Assembly (NCBI GenBank): GCA_025451145.1
Contig: JANWKX010000011.1
Location: 1-14,322, forward strand
Length of the DNA: 14,322 nt
Source: Vampirovibrionales bacterium
GTDB taxonomy: Bacteria > Cyanobacteriota > Vampirovibrionia > Vampirovibrionales > JAGQHJ01
Reading direction: 5' to 3'
The position numbers and the translations under genes are program-made. Positions 6,986-13,644 of the stretch are shown piece after piece (the first letter of the stretch is position 1; every line of letters begins with the position of its first letter). The notes under the pieces are model-generated. The model did no database searches. It worked only from the letters and a program-made list of their open reading frames with translations, and was not told the origin of the DNA.

Positions 6986-7840
6986 ATGATTCACCTCTCT
7001 GGCCTTCAGACATCGCACCTAGCAAAACCTTACGCCACAAAGCCCCGTGCTGCCTATCCTATTGCAAGCAAGACCCCAAGCTTGACGAAGGATATGAGGG
7101 ATATTCGGTTTGGCAAATTCCGCAGAAGCGGCGGTGACGACAGCGCCTTTGCGTTTTCTGAGCGGATGGGAGGTAAACATACCAGAAATGCAGTATTCGC
7201 CTCTATACTGGGAGTCTTACTCCTTATCGCAGGCGGAGCAAGCATTGCAAGAAGCGTTGCGACTGACAATGGGATAGAAGGTTCTTCAACCCATCAAACC
7301 TATATTGATGGTTCAAACCAAATGATCTCGGCAAGCGATTTACTCGCATCCCTGAAAGGGCAAAACGCGGACAGCCGTGTTTGTAATATTGTCACAAGCG
7401 CGATACATACCTACGATGATGGCATGTCGACTCAATCACCATCATTTCAAGAACTCAAAAGCCAATTGGCAGCGCTTCCAAGATGCACCCCTGAGGATAT
7501 TCAGGATTTGGAAAGCTATATCGAACAAATCCAAAATCTGGATAACCACAGCACCGATGATAGCCCCAGTAATCCAACCAGCGCCTATAAAGCCATTTAC
7601 GATAGCTTTATAGGTAAACTTGAGGCCCGCCATCCTGAATTATTTACCCCTGAGAAAAAAGCCCTCTTGCAAGCAGCAGAAAACAAATACTTTAACCTCA
7701 ACCATCAGTTTGATAATCAGGAAGATATAGATTTCTCAATGATTATTGCCGGTGTTGCTGCCGTGGTATTCGGTCTTGTTTCCATTGGTGTCGCCAGGCA
7801 TGAAAATAACGAAGCATGGTACTGGTACACCCATGACTAG
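6986..7840 (+). CDS. unknown two-helix membrane protein with RFG leader
   Basis: A 284-residue protein of no family I recognise. A basic leader of about 43 residues with only two acidic residues ends in DIRFG (residues 39-43). A charged Gly/Ser stretch follows, then transmembrane segment 1 at about 69-91 (FASILGVLLLIAGGASIA). A soluble loop of about 155 residues contains two Cys (in SRVCNI and PRCTPE), which could form a disulphide if the loop is extracytoplasmic. Segment 2, near 250-270 (MIIAGVAAVVFGLVSIGVA), is followed by a short tail rich in Trp and Tyr. The start at 6986 is chosen for AGAGGA (6973-6978, 7-base spacer) and because the alternative ATG at 6947 overlaps the promoter. The leader precedes the first helix, so it is not itself a signal peptide. 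Confidence 0.75.
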   Translation: MIHLSGLQTSHLAKPYATKPRAAYPIASKTPSLTKDMRDIRFGKFRRSGGDDSAFAFSERMGGKHTRNAVFASILGVLLLIAGGASIARSVATDNGIEGSSTHQTYIDGSNQMISASDLLASLKGQNADSRVCNIVTSAIHTYDDGMSTQSPSFQELKSQLAALPRCTPEDIQDLESYIEQIQNLDNHSTDDSPSNPTSAYKAIYDSFIGKLEARHPELFTPEKKALLQAAENKYFNLNHQFDNQEDIDFSMIIAGVAAVVFGLVSIGVARHENNEAWYWYTHD

Positions 7841-7860
7841 GTTTCAGTCATTAAACATTT

Positions 7861-7884
7861 TAGAAAGCCCTCTTAGGCTATCTA
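7861..7884 (+). terminator. weak hairpin between two FG-leader genes
   Basis: TAGA-A-AGCC (7861-7869) pairs with GGCT-A-TCTA (7876-7884) with one A-A mismatch and a 6-base loop. There is no T-run. It may weakly terminate or merely separate the genes. Confidence 0.25.
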
Positions 7885-7924
7885 TTGCAAACTAAAAAAT
7901 AATAGCGATAACTGGAGTTAATCA

Positions 7925-8497
7925 ATGAGACCTGTTGGATTCAATCAAACCGTTAATCTTCATCGCCCGGTAAACCCTTCCAGACAAAAATCAAAGATTC
8001 AGTCTTTGGCTTTTGCTGGCGTCACTGGTAGCGAAACATTCACCATTACAACAGACTTCCCGGAAAGCCTGAATGAACGGTTCAAGGTACTCCAGCAGGA
8101 ACGAGGTCAAACGTCTGCACAGGTGATTCAAGATGGTTTGTCTTTATTAAAACTCTTTGCCGATGCTAAGAAAAAGGATCCCTCCTGTGAATTGCTTTGG
8201 CTTAAAGATAAACCAGGGTTTATGAGACTGTACACGGATTATCAGGCCTGGCAACTCTCTCGAAGAACACCTATAAATCCCGCCGAAAAAACCGTGCCAC
8301 AGGCTTTTGATTTTTCCGTTGAAGCCTATGTCGATCTAAAAGAGACAGCCTCCATCCTAAGGCGTTCCCTAGAGCAAACTCTCGGTGATGTCATTACCGT
8401 TTTATGGAATATCCGAGAGTTTAAGCAACACATCCCTGAAGGACATCTTGGATTGATGGTTAATGGCTCGCTTAGAGAAATTGTGGGCAATATTTAA
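7925..8497 (+). CDS. protein with two ribbon-helix-helix-like segments and FAG leader
   Basis: A 190-residue soluble protein. The acid-free leader ends in LAFAG (residues 28-32). Residues 39-78 look like a ribbon-helix-helix (Arc/CopG) DNA-binding unit: a strand (FTITTDF), helix A (PESLNERFKVLQQERGQ) and helix B starting at TSAQVIQDGL. Residues 128-167 align with it without gaps at a constant offset of 89, keeping Phe39/128, Leu49/138, Glu51/140, Leu56/145 and the QT...VI core. RHH proteins normally dimerise to form the DNA-binding sheet, so one chain with two units could fold as its own pair. A transcription regulator is therefore plausible but unproven, and the second unit is degenerate. 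TGGAG (7913-7917), seven bases before the ATG, supports the start. No antitoxin partner is seen. Confidence 0.7.
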   Translation: MRPVGFNQTVNLHRPVNPSRQKSKIQSLAFAGVTGSETFTITTDFPESLNERFKVLQQERGQTSAQVIQDGLSLLKLFADAKKKDPSCELLWLKDKPGFMRLYTDYQAWQLSRRTPINPAEKTVPQAFDFSVEAYVDLKETASILRRSLEQTLGDVITVLWNIREFKQHIPEGHLGLMVNGSLREIVGNI

Positions 8498-8600
8498 CAA
8501 GTGCCTTCATCGCTGCCACAGGAATAACGAGGCCATTCTTAACAAAAATACTAAATTCGGTGACGTAAAATTAACAAAAAGCAATCCCCTGACTGACCTA

Positions 8601-8609
8601 TGGTATAAT
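8601..8609 (+). promoter_or_regulatory. strong extended -10 promoter for the GH13 gene
   Basis: TGG followed by a perfect TATAAT (8604-8609) forms a consensus extended -10 element. No good -35 box lies 17 bases upstream, which extended -10 promoters tolerate. Transcription would begin near 8616 and give a leader of about 127 bases before the ATG at 8743. Confidence 0.6.
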
Positions 8610-8646
8610 TTTCCAACGGATATCAATACATTGCGTGGCTCCTCTG

Positions 8647-8691
8647 CTTTCGTTCAGTCGAAAGTGGCCACAGTGGGTCCCCAAAGTGTGG
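8647..8691 (+). other. structured 5' leader of the GH13 mRNA
   Basis: CTTTCG (8647-8652) and CGAAAG (8659-8664) form a perfect 6-bp stem with a 6-base loop. Directly after it CCACA (8668-8672) can pair with TGTGG (8687-8691). No known riboswitch is recognised. The pair of stems may affect mRNA stability or translation. Confidence 0.3.
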
Positions 8692-8742
8692 GTGTTCGTC
8701 ATTTTAATTGTCGAGGGAATATGAGCGAGGGGTTAACGCTTC

Positions 8743-11085
8743 ATGCTTTCTGTTGCCAAAATGCAGGCCGTTCCAACACGCAATGGGCTGGGATTGGGTG
8801 TCAGCACTCAAAAACCTCCTATCTCTACAGCCTTTTCATCCCAAGATCCAGGTAAATCCTCACCGGATCAGTTCCAACCCTCCTCAAGACCCAAAGCCCC
8901 GGCTTTTGGCTCATCTCAAGCACTCCGTTTTGCCGGATCCGTCCAGGGCGTCTCCAGTGATTACGGCGTTCAGGTGATGGACAATCGGGTCCGTTTTAAG
9001 CTGTGGGCGCCGTCAGCACAAGATGCCCAACTGGTCAGAATCCGTCATTTATCCTCCCAGGAAGCCAAAGCCGCTGAACGCCTGGATCAGTTGCGCAAGG
9101 AAAAAGCCTTGGATGAATCCATTTTGGCCTTTATCACCCTGCCCTCTTCGGATGATCGCATCCGAAACCTCAATGAAGTGGGCCGGGAACGGCTGGAATA
9201 TTGGCAAAAACGCCTTGGCTCCCTAAAAAGCCGCCTTTCAGCCTTAACCGGTGAAATCGATCGGCAAGCCAGCCAAGTGCCAACGTTAGACGCTCGAACA
9301 GAGGCCACTATCCCCATGTCCAGTGATGGCCATGGCTCGTTTTCACTTGAACGGCAGGATTTCAGGCCTGGAACCCTGTACTTGTATAAACTAAAAGGCA
9401 AAAATGGCTCTGAAAGCCAGTTGCTACCGGATCCTCGATCTCGGTATCAACCGGAGGATGTCCATGGCCCCTCACAAGTCGTTGATTTACGCTTTAACTG
9501 GTCTTCAAAAGCTGAAGCAACCTGGAATACCGCTATTGATGTCCGAAAATTGATGACCTACCGGTTACATATCGGGACTTTCACACCGGAGGGAACTATC
9601 AAGGCGGCCATGGATCAACTGGAAGAGATCAAGCGAAAAGGCTATACGGCTATTGAGCTGATGCCGGTTCAGGAATTTGCAGGACAGCGAAACTGGGGCT
9701 ATGACATGGTGGATTATTTTGCAGTGGAGCATGCTTACGGCCAACCCAGGGAGCTGCAAGCCCTGATCAACAAGGCCCACGAACTGGGGTTAAAGGTCAT
9801 GCTGGATGCGGTGTATAACCATATCGGACCTGAAGGAAACTATTTCAGCCAGTTTGATGCAGGCTTTGTCAATCCACGCTCAACGCCATGGGGAGATGGT
9901 TTTAACTACGGCGAATACAGCCGAGATTACCATCCAGACCTTGCTCAACGAAACACCCCCGATGAAAGTCGTCCTGCCCTGAATTTTGTTCTGGACAACG
10001 CCCGCTCCTGGGTCACTGATTTTCATGTGGACGGTTTCCGCTTCGATCAGACCGAACATATCCCCCGTGAAGCCCTTCAGGCCTTGTCTCAATCCTTGTA
10101 CGATCTGCGGCCTACCCCTCATCAACGCATCAATGCCAACGCACCGGATCGCCCCCTGATATACCTGTCTGCCGAAGACGGCCGGGAGCAAAACGATATC
10201 ACCAGCCCCAGCGGCTTGAAGATGAAAAGCAAGTGGAACTTCAATTTTTACCACATGTTGAGAAGCCTCCTGACGGGAACTGCCCACATGGGACCTTCTG
10301 TCGGCATTCAGGAATTCGCCGGTTTCCTATGGAACGGATTTCGGTGGGGTGACGGCCATGAAAATACCCTGTGGAACGGGGTTCTTTTCCCGGAATCCCA
10401 TGATGAAGCCGGAAATCACGATGGTAGCCGAATGCAAAAGCTCTTGGCCAATTCTCCCGGCAAGCAACGGATCTCGGCGGTCTTGCCCTATATCATTCCG
10501 GGCATTCCCCTGAACTTTATGGGCCATGAAGAAGGCGAGCAGTCACCGTTCTACTTTTTTGTGGATTATGGCGATGCAAACGCCATCCGTAACCTGGTGG
10601 CCGGTCGGTGGAATTCGCCTCAACCGGGTTTTGCCACAGATGAAAGTACTTTTCAGGCCTGTAAGTTATCCCATCGAAGCGATAAAGGACTCCAAGCCTT
10701 AAGCGAAAGGGTCCTGGCCTTAAGAAAATCGGTTCCGGCATTGTGGCAAGGCGAGCGTTACGCCAATGGCCAGCAAATTTATGATGTTCAGTCCAAATAT
10801 CTGGGTAGTAACGTCATTGCCATCCATCGTAAGGGCTTTGTCGAGCCGGAAGAAGGGATCAACAAAGTTGATGAGGTTTTCATGGTCCTCAACGATTCCA
10901 ACTATGATTATATGAATAATTTTCAACTGACCTTTCCGCCAGGGCAGTGGAAAGAGATTTTAAACACTGAGGATCGACGATTCAGCACCCGGAAAATATC
11001 CACCAACGAAGGGCGAACCTTTTCTGGAGGCGAAGCGCCCATTACGCTGCCAGCCAACAGTATTTTGATTTTCCAAAAACAATAA
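8743..11085 (+). CDS. GH13 alpha-glucan enzyme, trehalohydrolase (TreZ)-like, with FAG leader
   Basis: A 780-residue alpha-amylase-family enzyme. Residues 1-65 are a Ser/Pro/Gln-rich leader ending in LRFAG. A CBM48-type domain starts at about 74 (VRFKLWAPS), is interrupted by a charged, probably coiled-coil insert at about 102-180, and resumes near 189. The TIM barrel (about 270-600) has LHIGTFTPEG, ELMPVQEFAGQRNWGYD, DAVYNHIGPEGNY, HVDGFRFD (nucleophile Asp435), LIYLSAED (acid/base Glu478) and ESHDEAGN (Asp554). A beta C-terminal domain follows. FTPEG, RNWGYD and YNHIGPEGNY are typical of malto-oligosyltrehalose trehalohydrolase, which releases trehalose from malto-oligosyltrehalose. A glycogen-branching role is the main alternative, and no treY is adjacent. 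GAGGGG about ten bases upstream supports the start. Confidence 0.85.
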   Translation: MLSVAKMQAVPTRNGLGLGVSTQKPPISTAFSSQDPGKSSPDQFQPSSRPKAPAFGSSQALRFAGSVQGVSSDYGVQVMDNRVRFKLWAPSAQDAQLVRIRHLSSQEAKAAERLDQLRKEKALDESILAFITLPSSDDRIRNLNEVGRERLEYWQKRLGSLKSRLSALTGEIDRQASQVPTLDARTEATIPMSSDGHGSFSLERQDFRPGTLYLYKLKGKNGSESQLLPDPRSRYQPEDVHGPSQVVDLRFNWSSKAEATWNTAIDVRKLMTYRLHIGTFTPEGTIKAAMDQLEEIKRKGYTAIELMPVQEFAGQRNWGYDMVDYFAVEHAYGQPRELQALINKAHELGLKVMLDAVYNHIGPEGNYFSQFDAGFVNPRSTPWGDGFNYGEYSRDYHPDLAQRNTPDESRPALNFVLDNARSWVTDFHVDGFRFDQTEHIPREALQALSQSLYDLRPTPHQRINANAPDRPLIYLSAEDGREQNDITSPSGLKMKSKWNFNFYHMLRSLLTGTAHMGPSVGIQEFAGFLWNGFRWGDGHENTLWNGVLFPESHDEAGNHDGSRMQKLLANSPGKQRISAVLPYIIPGIPLNFMGHEEGEQSPFYFFVDYGDANAIRNLVAGRWNSPQPGFATDESTFQACKLSHRSDKGLQALSERVLALRKSVPALWQGERYANGQQIYDVQSKYLGSNVIAIHRKGFVEPEEGINKVDEVFMVLNDSNYDYMNNFQLTFPPGQWKEILNTEDRRFSTRKISTNEGRTFSGGEAPITLPANSILIFQKQ

Positions 11086-11127
11086 TAACCTCTGTGATGG
11101 AAAATTTGTTTCACCTATGCTGGCTGC

Positions 11128-11150
11128 CCAGAGGACGTTCCCTCCTCTGG
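11128..11150. terminator. perfect 8-bp hairpin after the GH13 gene
   Basis: CCAGAGGA (11128-11135) and TCCTCTGG (11143-11150) pair perfectly around a 7-base loop, 42 bases after the GH13 stop. No T-run follows on either strand. It is the first of two hairpins between converging genes, so a 3'-end role is likely. Confidence 0.45.
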
Positions 11151-11168
11151 ACACCTCCCTAAGTTTCT

Positions 11169-11209
11169 GTTAGGCGAGCGCAAAACCTACGGTTTTGCAC
11201 TCGCCTAAC
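11169..11209. terminator. long near-perfect hairpin between convergent genes
   Basis: A 41-base inverted repeat. GTTAGGCGAG (11169-11178) pairs with CTCGCCTAAC (11200-11209), and GCAAAACC (11180-11187) pairs with GGTTTTGC (11191-11198), giving 18 pairs, one C-A mismatch and a 3-base loop. It lies between the GH13 and ymdB 3' ends. It lacks a T-run, so it may be a bidirectional 3'-end stem or a copy of a dispersed palindromic repeat. Confidence 0.5.
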
Positions 11210-11298
11210 AAAATAAGAAGAGTCCACTCAGGGCAGCAATAGGCGCTGTATCCTCATTTTGACTTTTATTAATTTCCTCAACAGAGGTTAATACCGTT

Positions 11299-12108
11299 TT
11301 AGATTTCCTGGAGATCTTTGATCACGTTAACCCGTGAAACACCCTGGCAAATGCCGGTCTTGGTGTTGATAGTAAAGCGGCTGGCGTTGATTTGTACCAA
11401 GGAAGACTCTGCCACTTCCAATCGGGTGGGATACATGGTTTTCAGGCGATCAATGGACGGCTCAGCCATCATCCCAATCACACTGTCATAGGCCCCGCAA
11501 AAGCCTGAGTCGGTAATGTAGCCCATGCGGTTGTTCAGGATTTTTTCATCCGCCGTCTGAACATGGGTATGGGTCCCTGTAAAGGCGCTCACGCCAAACG
11601 TGCTGACAAATCGGGCAAAGGCCAGCTTCTCCGCTGTTGCCTCGCCATGAAAATCAATGAAGAGAATCGGGGTTTCATACAACAGGTGCGAAATCACAGA
11701 TTCTGCCTTCTCCCAAGGCGAATTATAGTTTCCCATAAAGACCTGGCCAATGAGATTAATAATCCCGATTTTAACGCCAGCCAATTCAAACACCTTGGCG
11801 CCCTCACCGGCGCTGCCTTCAGGAAAGTTTAATGGCCTGAGAAGGCGCTCGGCGGAATACACAAACTCGAAGATCTCCTTGCGATCCCAGATGTGATTGC
11901 CGCTGGTCATCACTTGAACCCCGGCAGACAGCAACTCCCGGTAATTTTTTTCGGTTAGGCCAAACCCATGGGAAGCATTTTCGACGTTGGCGATGACCAC
12001 ATCCGGTTTTTCAAAATCCTTGAGGGAGGATAAATACCATTCCACAGCTTGACGGCCTGAACGCCCGACAATATCCCCAAAAAATAAAACATCAATGGTT
12101 CCAGACAT
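11299..12108 (-). CDS. ymdB: YmdB-family metallophosphodiesterase
   Basis: A 269-residue cytoplasmic enzyme of the TIGR00282/YmdB family, calcineurin-like two-metal phosphodiesterases. In Bacillus the member hydrolyses 2',3'-cyclic nucleotides and influences biofilm and motility choices. The family's motifs are in order: FFGDIVGRSGR (Asp12), NVENASHGFG (Glu43, Asn44), SGNHIWD (Asn71, His72), IDFHGEATAEK (Asp152, His154, Glu156) and GTHTHVQTAD (His180, His182). Length is as expected for the family. The N-terminus is the usual short lead into the first strand, so the ATG at 12108 fits; its ribosome binding match (GAAAGG, spaced about 12 bases) is weak. It converges on the GH13 gene with two hairpins between. 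In many bacteria ymdB follows the RNase Y gene, but that neighbour is absent here. Confidence 0.93.
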   Translation of the reverse strand: MSGTIDVLFFGDIVGRSGRQAVEWYLSSLKDFEKPDVVIANVENASHGFGLTEKNYRELLSAGVQVMTSGNHIWDRKEIFEFVYSAERLLRPLNFPEGSAGEGAKVFELAGVKIGIINLIGQVFMGNYNSPWEKAESVISHLLYETPILFIDFHGEATAEKLAFARFVSTFGVSAFTGTHTHVQTADEKILNNRMGYITDSGFCGAYDSVIGMMAEPSIDRLKTMYPTRLEVAESSLVQINASRFTINTKTGICQGVSRVNVIKDLQEI

Positions 12109-12538
12109 TTAGAACCAAAAGCCTTTCTAAGCCAGCCCGATCCAAAGTGATATGACTCTTTTCCGAATTTCGGCAGGCTTGCATATTCTAACCCACGCCC
12201 CATTGAAACTGCAATACGAGGTCAGCATCAGTCCCCTGATATCGGCTTGTCGCCGTTAGGCAAAGCGAGCACTTTCCAGTTATCAAGGCCCAAGGGATGC
12301 TGTTTGGGCTTATAAGGGATTCTTTGCTTATGGTCACAGCAATTCGGCTAAATCCTTGTTATTACTGGAATTCGTACAAGACGATACGTTGGATTAGCCT
12401 GAATATACCTCTGGTGTCCAGTGTCTAATCTCTCAAAGAGTATCCATCAGGCGAATACATTTCACACATTTGCAGGCCTAAGATGGAGTGTTGCCAAACA
12501 AAAGCATTGAATTAGAAGCAAAAGGGGAGATTTTGAAT
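12109..12538. other. 430-base non-coding region between ymdB and the KGG pair
   Basis: No plausible gene is seen. The left part should hold the ymdB leader and promoter, and the right part the promoter of the KGG genes, which I could not place with confidence. A short stem is possible from CCCAA (about 12289) to TTGGG (about 12304). A word resembling one arm of the hairpin at 11169 (GTTAGGC near 12255, followed by GCGAGC) occurs without a matching second arm. Nothing else stands out. Confidence 0.5.
12185..12214 (-). promoter_or_regulatory. candidate ymdB promoter
   Basis: On the minus strand TTGCAG (complement of 12209-12214) and TAGAAT (complement of 12185-12190, 5 of 6 matches) are separated by 18 bases. 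The predicted leader of about 70 bases contains the small palindrome CCGAATTTCGG (12163-12173). The -35 box is poor. Confidence 0.35.
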
Positions 12539-12745
12539 ATGCCTGTACGAGGAAGAGGTGGCTTGGATAAAAAAACAACAGCCAAAAGCACCATGACGGT
12601 TCAAGAAGCAGGACGAAAAGGAGGCAATACTGTTAAAGACAAGTATGGCCCTGAATTTTACTCCAAAATTGGTCAAAAGGGCGGTGAAAAAGTCCAGGCC
12701 GAAGCCAAACGATATCGTGAGCTGAAGGCATCCGGAAAAGTATAA
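12539..12745 (+). CDS. KGG-repeat general stress protein, copy 1
   Basis: A 68-residue, very hydrophilic basic protein. After a short variable start (MPVRGRGGLDKK) it has MTVQEAGRKGGNTVK, KYGPEFYSKIG and QKGGE: two KGG motifs joined by a YGPEFY linker. This is the stress-induced KGG repeat (PF10685) of Bacillus GsiB and E. coli YciG, hydrophilin-like proteins induced by desiccation, starvation or stationary phase. The start at 12539 is chosen for GGGGAGA at 12524-12530; an in-frame GTG at 12488 would add 17 residues without a good ribosome binding site. The tail (RYRELKASGKV) is helical. It is followed after 28 bases by a paralogue. Confidence 0.88.
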   Translation: MPVRGRGGLDKKTTAKSTMTVQEAGRKGGNTVKDKYGPEFYSKIGQKGGEKVQAEAKRYRELKASGKV

Positions 12746-12773
12746 CTTGTAAGCTATAGTAAGGAGGCAGAAT

Positions 12774-12986
12774 ATGCCAAAACGCAAAGAACCCATGGGC
12801 GGTCGAACTGAACGAAAAGGGGCGATGACCGTCCAGGAAGCAGGACGTAAAGGCGGTAATACCGTCAAGGAAAAATATGGCCCTGAATTTTATTCTAAAA
12901 TTGGCCATAAAGGCGGCGAAATCAGAGGGAAGGAAATTCATGAGGCCGCAGAATATTTTCGCAAACACCCTGAGCTAAAAGTCTGA
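12774..12986 (+). CDS. KGG-repeat general stress protein, copy 2
   Basis: A 70-residue paralogue of the preceding gene, probably in the same operon. AAGGAGG (12761-12767) six bases before the ATG is a stronger ribosome binding site than that of copy 1, so this copy may be translated more. The core MTVQEAGRKGGNTVK...KYGPEFYSKIG.KGGE matches copy 1 at 30 of 32 residues (changes Asp/Glu and Gln/His). The N-terminal tail (MPKRKEPMGGRTERKGA) and the C-terminal helix (EAAEYFRKHPELKV) differ. Its role is likely protective under osmotic or drying stress, inferred from the GsiB/YciG family. Confidence 0.9.
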   Translation: MPKRKEPMGGRTERKGAMTVQEAGRKGGNTVKEKYGPEFYSKIGHKGGEIRGKEIHEAAEYFRKHPELKV

Positions 12987-13010
12987 TTTTTAGAGTCATC
13001 ATTGCATTGG

Positions 13011-13043
13011 AGATAGCCGTGGTTGATGAAACGACGGCTATCT
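13011..13043 (+). terminator. strong hairpin after the KGG pair
   Basis: AGATAGCCGT (13011-13020) and ACGGCTATCT (13034-13043) pair perfectly over ten positions. Beyond a G-G mismatch, GTT and AAC extend the stem to a 5-base loop. It is 24 bases past the second KGG stop. It is followed by TACAACATC, so there is no clear T-run. It is most likely the 3' end of the KGG transcript. Confidence 0.5.
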
Positions 13044-13258
13044 TACAACATCTAATCAATTTAAATCAACATGAGAAGCCCTATTACAACAAACAATACG
13101 CTCCAAGCAAGGAGGCATGAACACAAAGGCCTCCATAAATCCCTCAACCGGCTAGTAGGGATAAGATATATGATGCTATAGACTTAATCATCATGGCTGT
13201 TTGATTATCACTTGGAATCGGGAGAACAATCGCTGACAGCACCGGGGAAACCAAAAGA

Positions 13259-13564
13259 GTGACGTGGGGTATGGAAACAACGCTTGAGATAGAAAACCGC
13301 AACGCCTCAAATGGCCTTTTGAAAACGACAAGCTCCATCCTGTTTTCCCAGGAGGAGTGGGCCGAATTAGCCGATGACGATTTGGGAGACGTTTGGGGCA
13401 ACATCAAAAAACTGGGATTTGATTATCACTATTCCGTCAAATGCCCTCAGGATAAGGCTAGTGATTTTGAAGCTTTACCTCAGTACTACATTGAAAAAAG
13501 AGCCGATGATATGGTCCTCCACCTGAGTAAGCAGGTTTTTAGAACGATGGAGGGGATTCGCTAA
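13259..13564 (+). CDS. unknown acidic small protein
   Basis: A 101-residue protein from a GTG at 13259 (GGGGA about ten bases upstream), or 97 residues from the ATG at 13271. No family recognised. It is soluble and acidic, with no signal peptide. It has an amphipathic stretch FSQEEWAELADDDLGDVWGNIKKLGF (given in part: EEWAELADDDLGDVW) and a strand-like region DYHYSVKCP, and ends in a helix (LSKQVFRTMEGIR). Codon choice resembles its neighbours, and an overlapping minus-strand frame (13407-13144) looks like its shadow. The gene stands alone, 270 bases from the KGG pair. Confidence 0.55.
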   Translation: MTWGMETTLEIENRNASNGLLKTTSSILFSQEEWAELADDDLGDVWGNIKKLGFDYHYSVKCPQDKASDFEALPQYYIEKRADDMVLHLSKQVFRTMEGIR

Positions 13565-13644
13565 TCGCCGACGCTGAAATTCTAACATCCGCTTCCTGAT
13601 AACCACCAGCCTAAAAGGTAACTACACGAGGCTCAGAAGACACA

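Noticed and set aside
7925..8497. The RHH-like protein as an antitoxin of a toxin-antitoxin pair
   Set aside because: The protein is longer than usual antitoxins, has two RHH-like units and a leader, and no small toxin gene lies beside it.
8463..8977. Two plus-strand frames of 130 and 89 codons overlapping the start of the GH13 gene
   Set aside because: They overlap the end of the RHH-like gene, its promoter and the GH13 leader, have no family signature, and their composition looks like out-of-frame reading.
13144..13407. 87-codon minus-strand frame
   Set aside because: It overlaps the better supported plus-strand gene at 13259-13564 and shows a Ser/Pro/Val-rich composition typical of antisense shadows.
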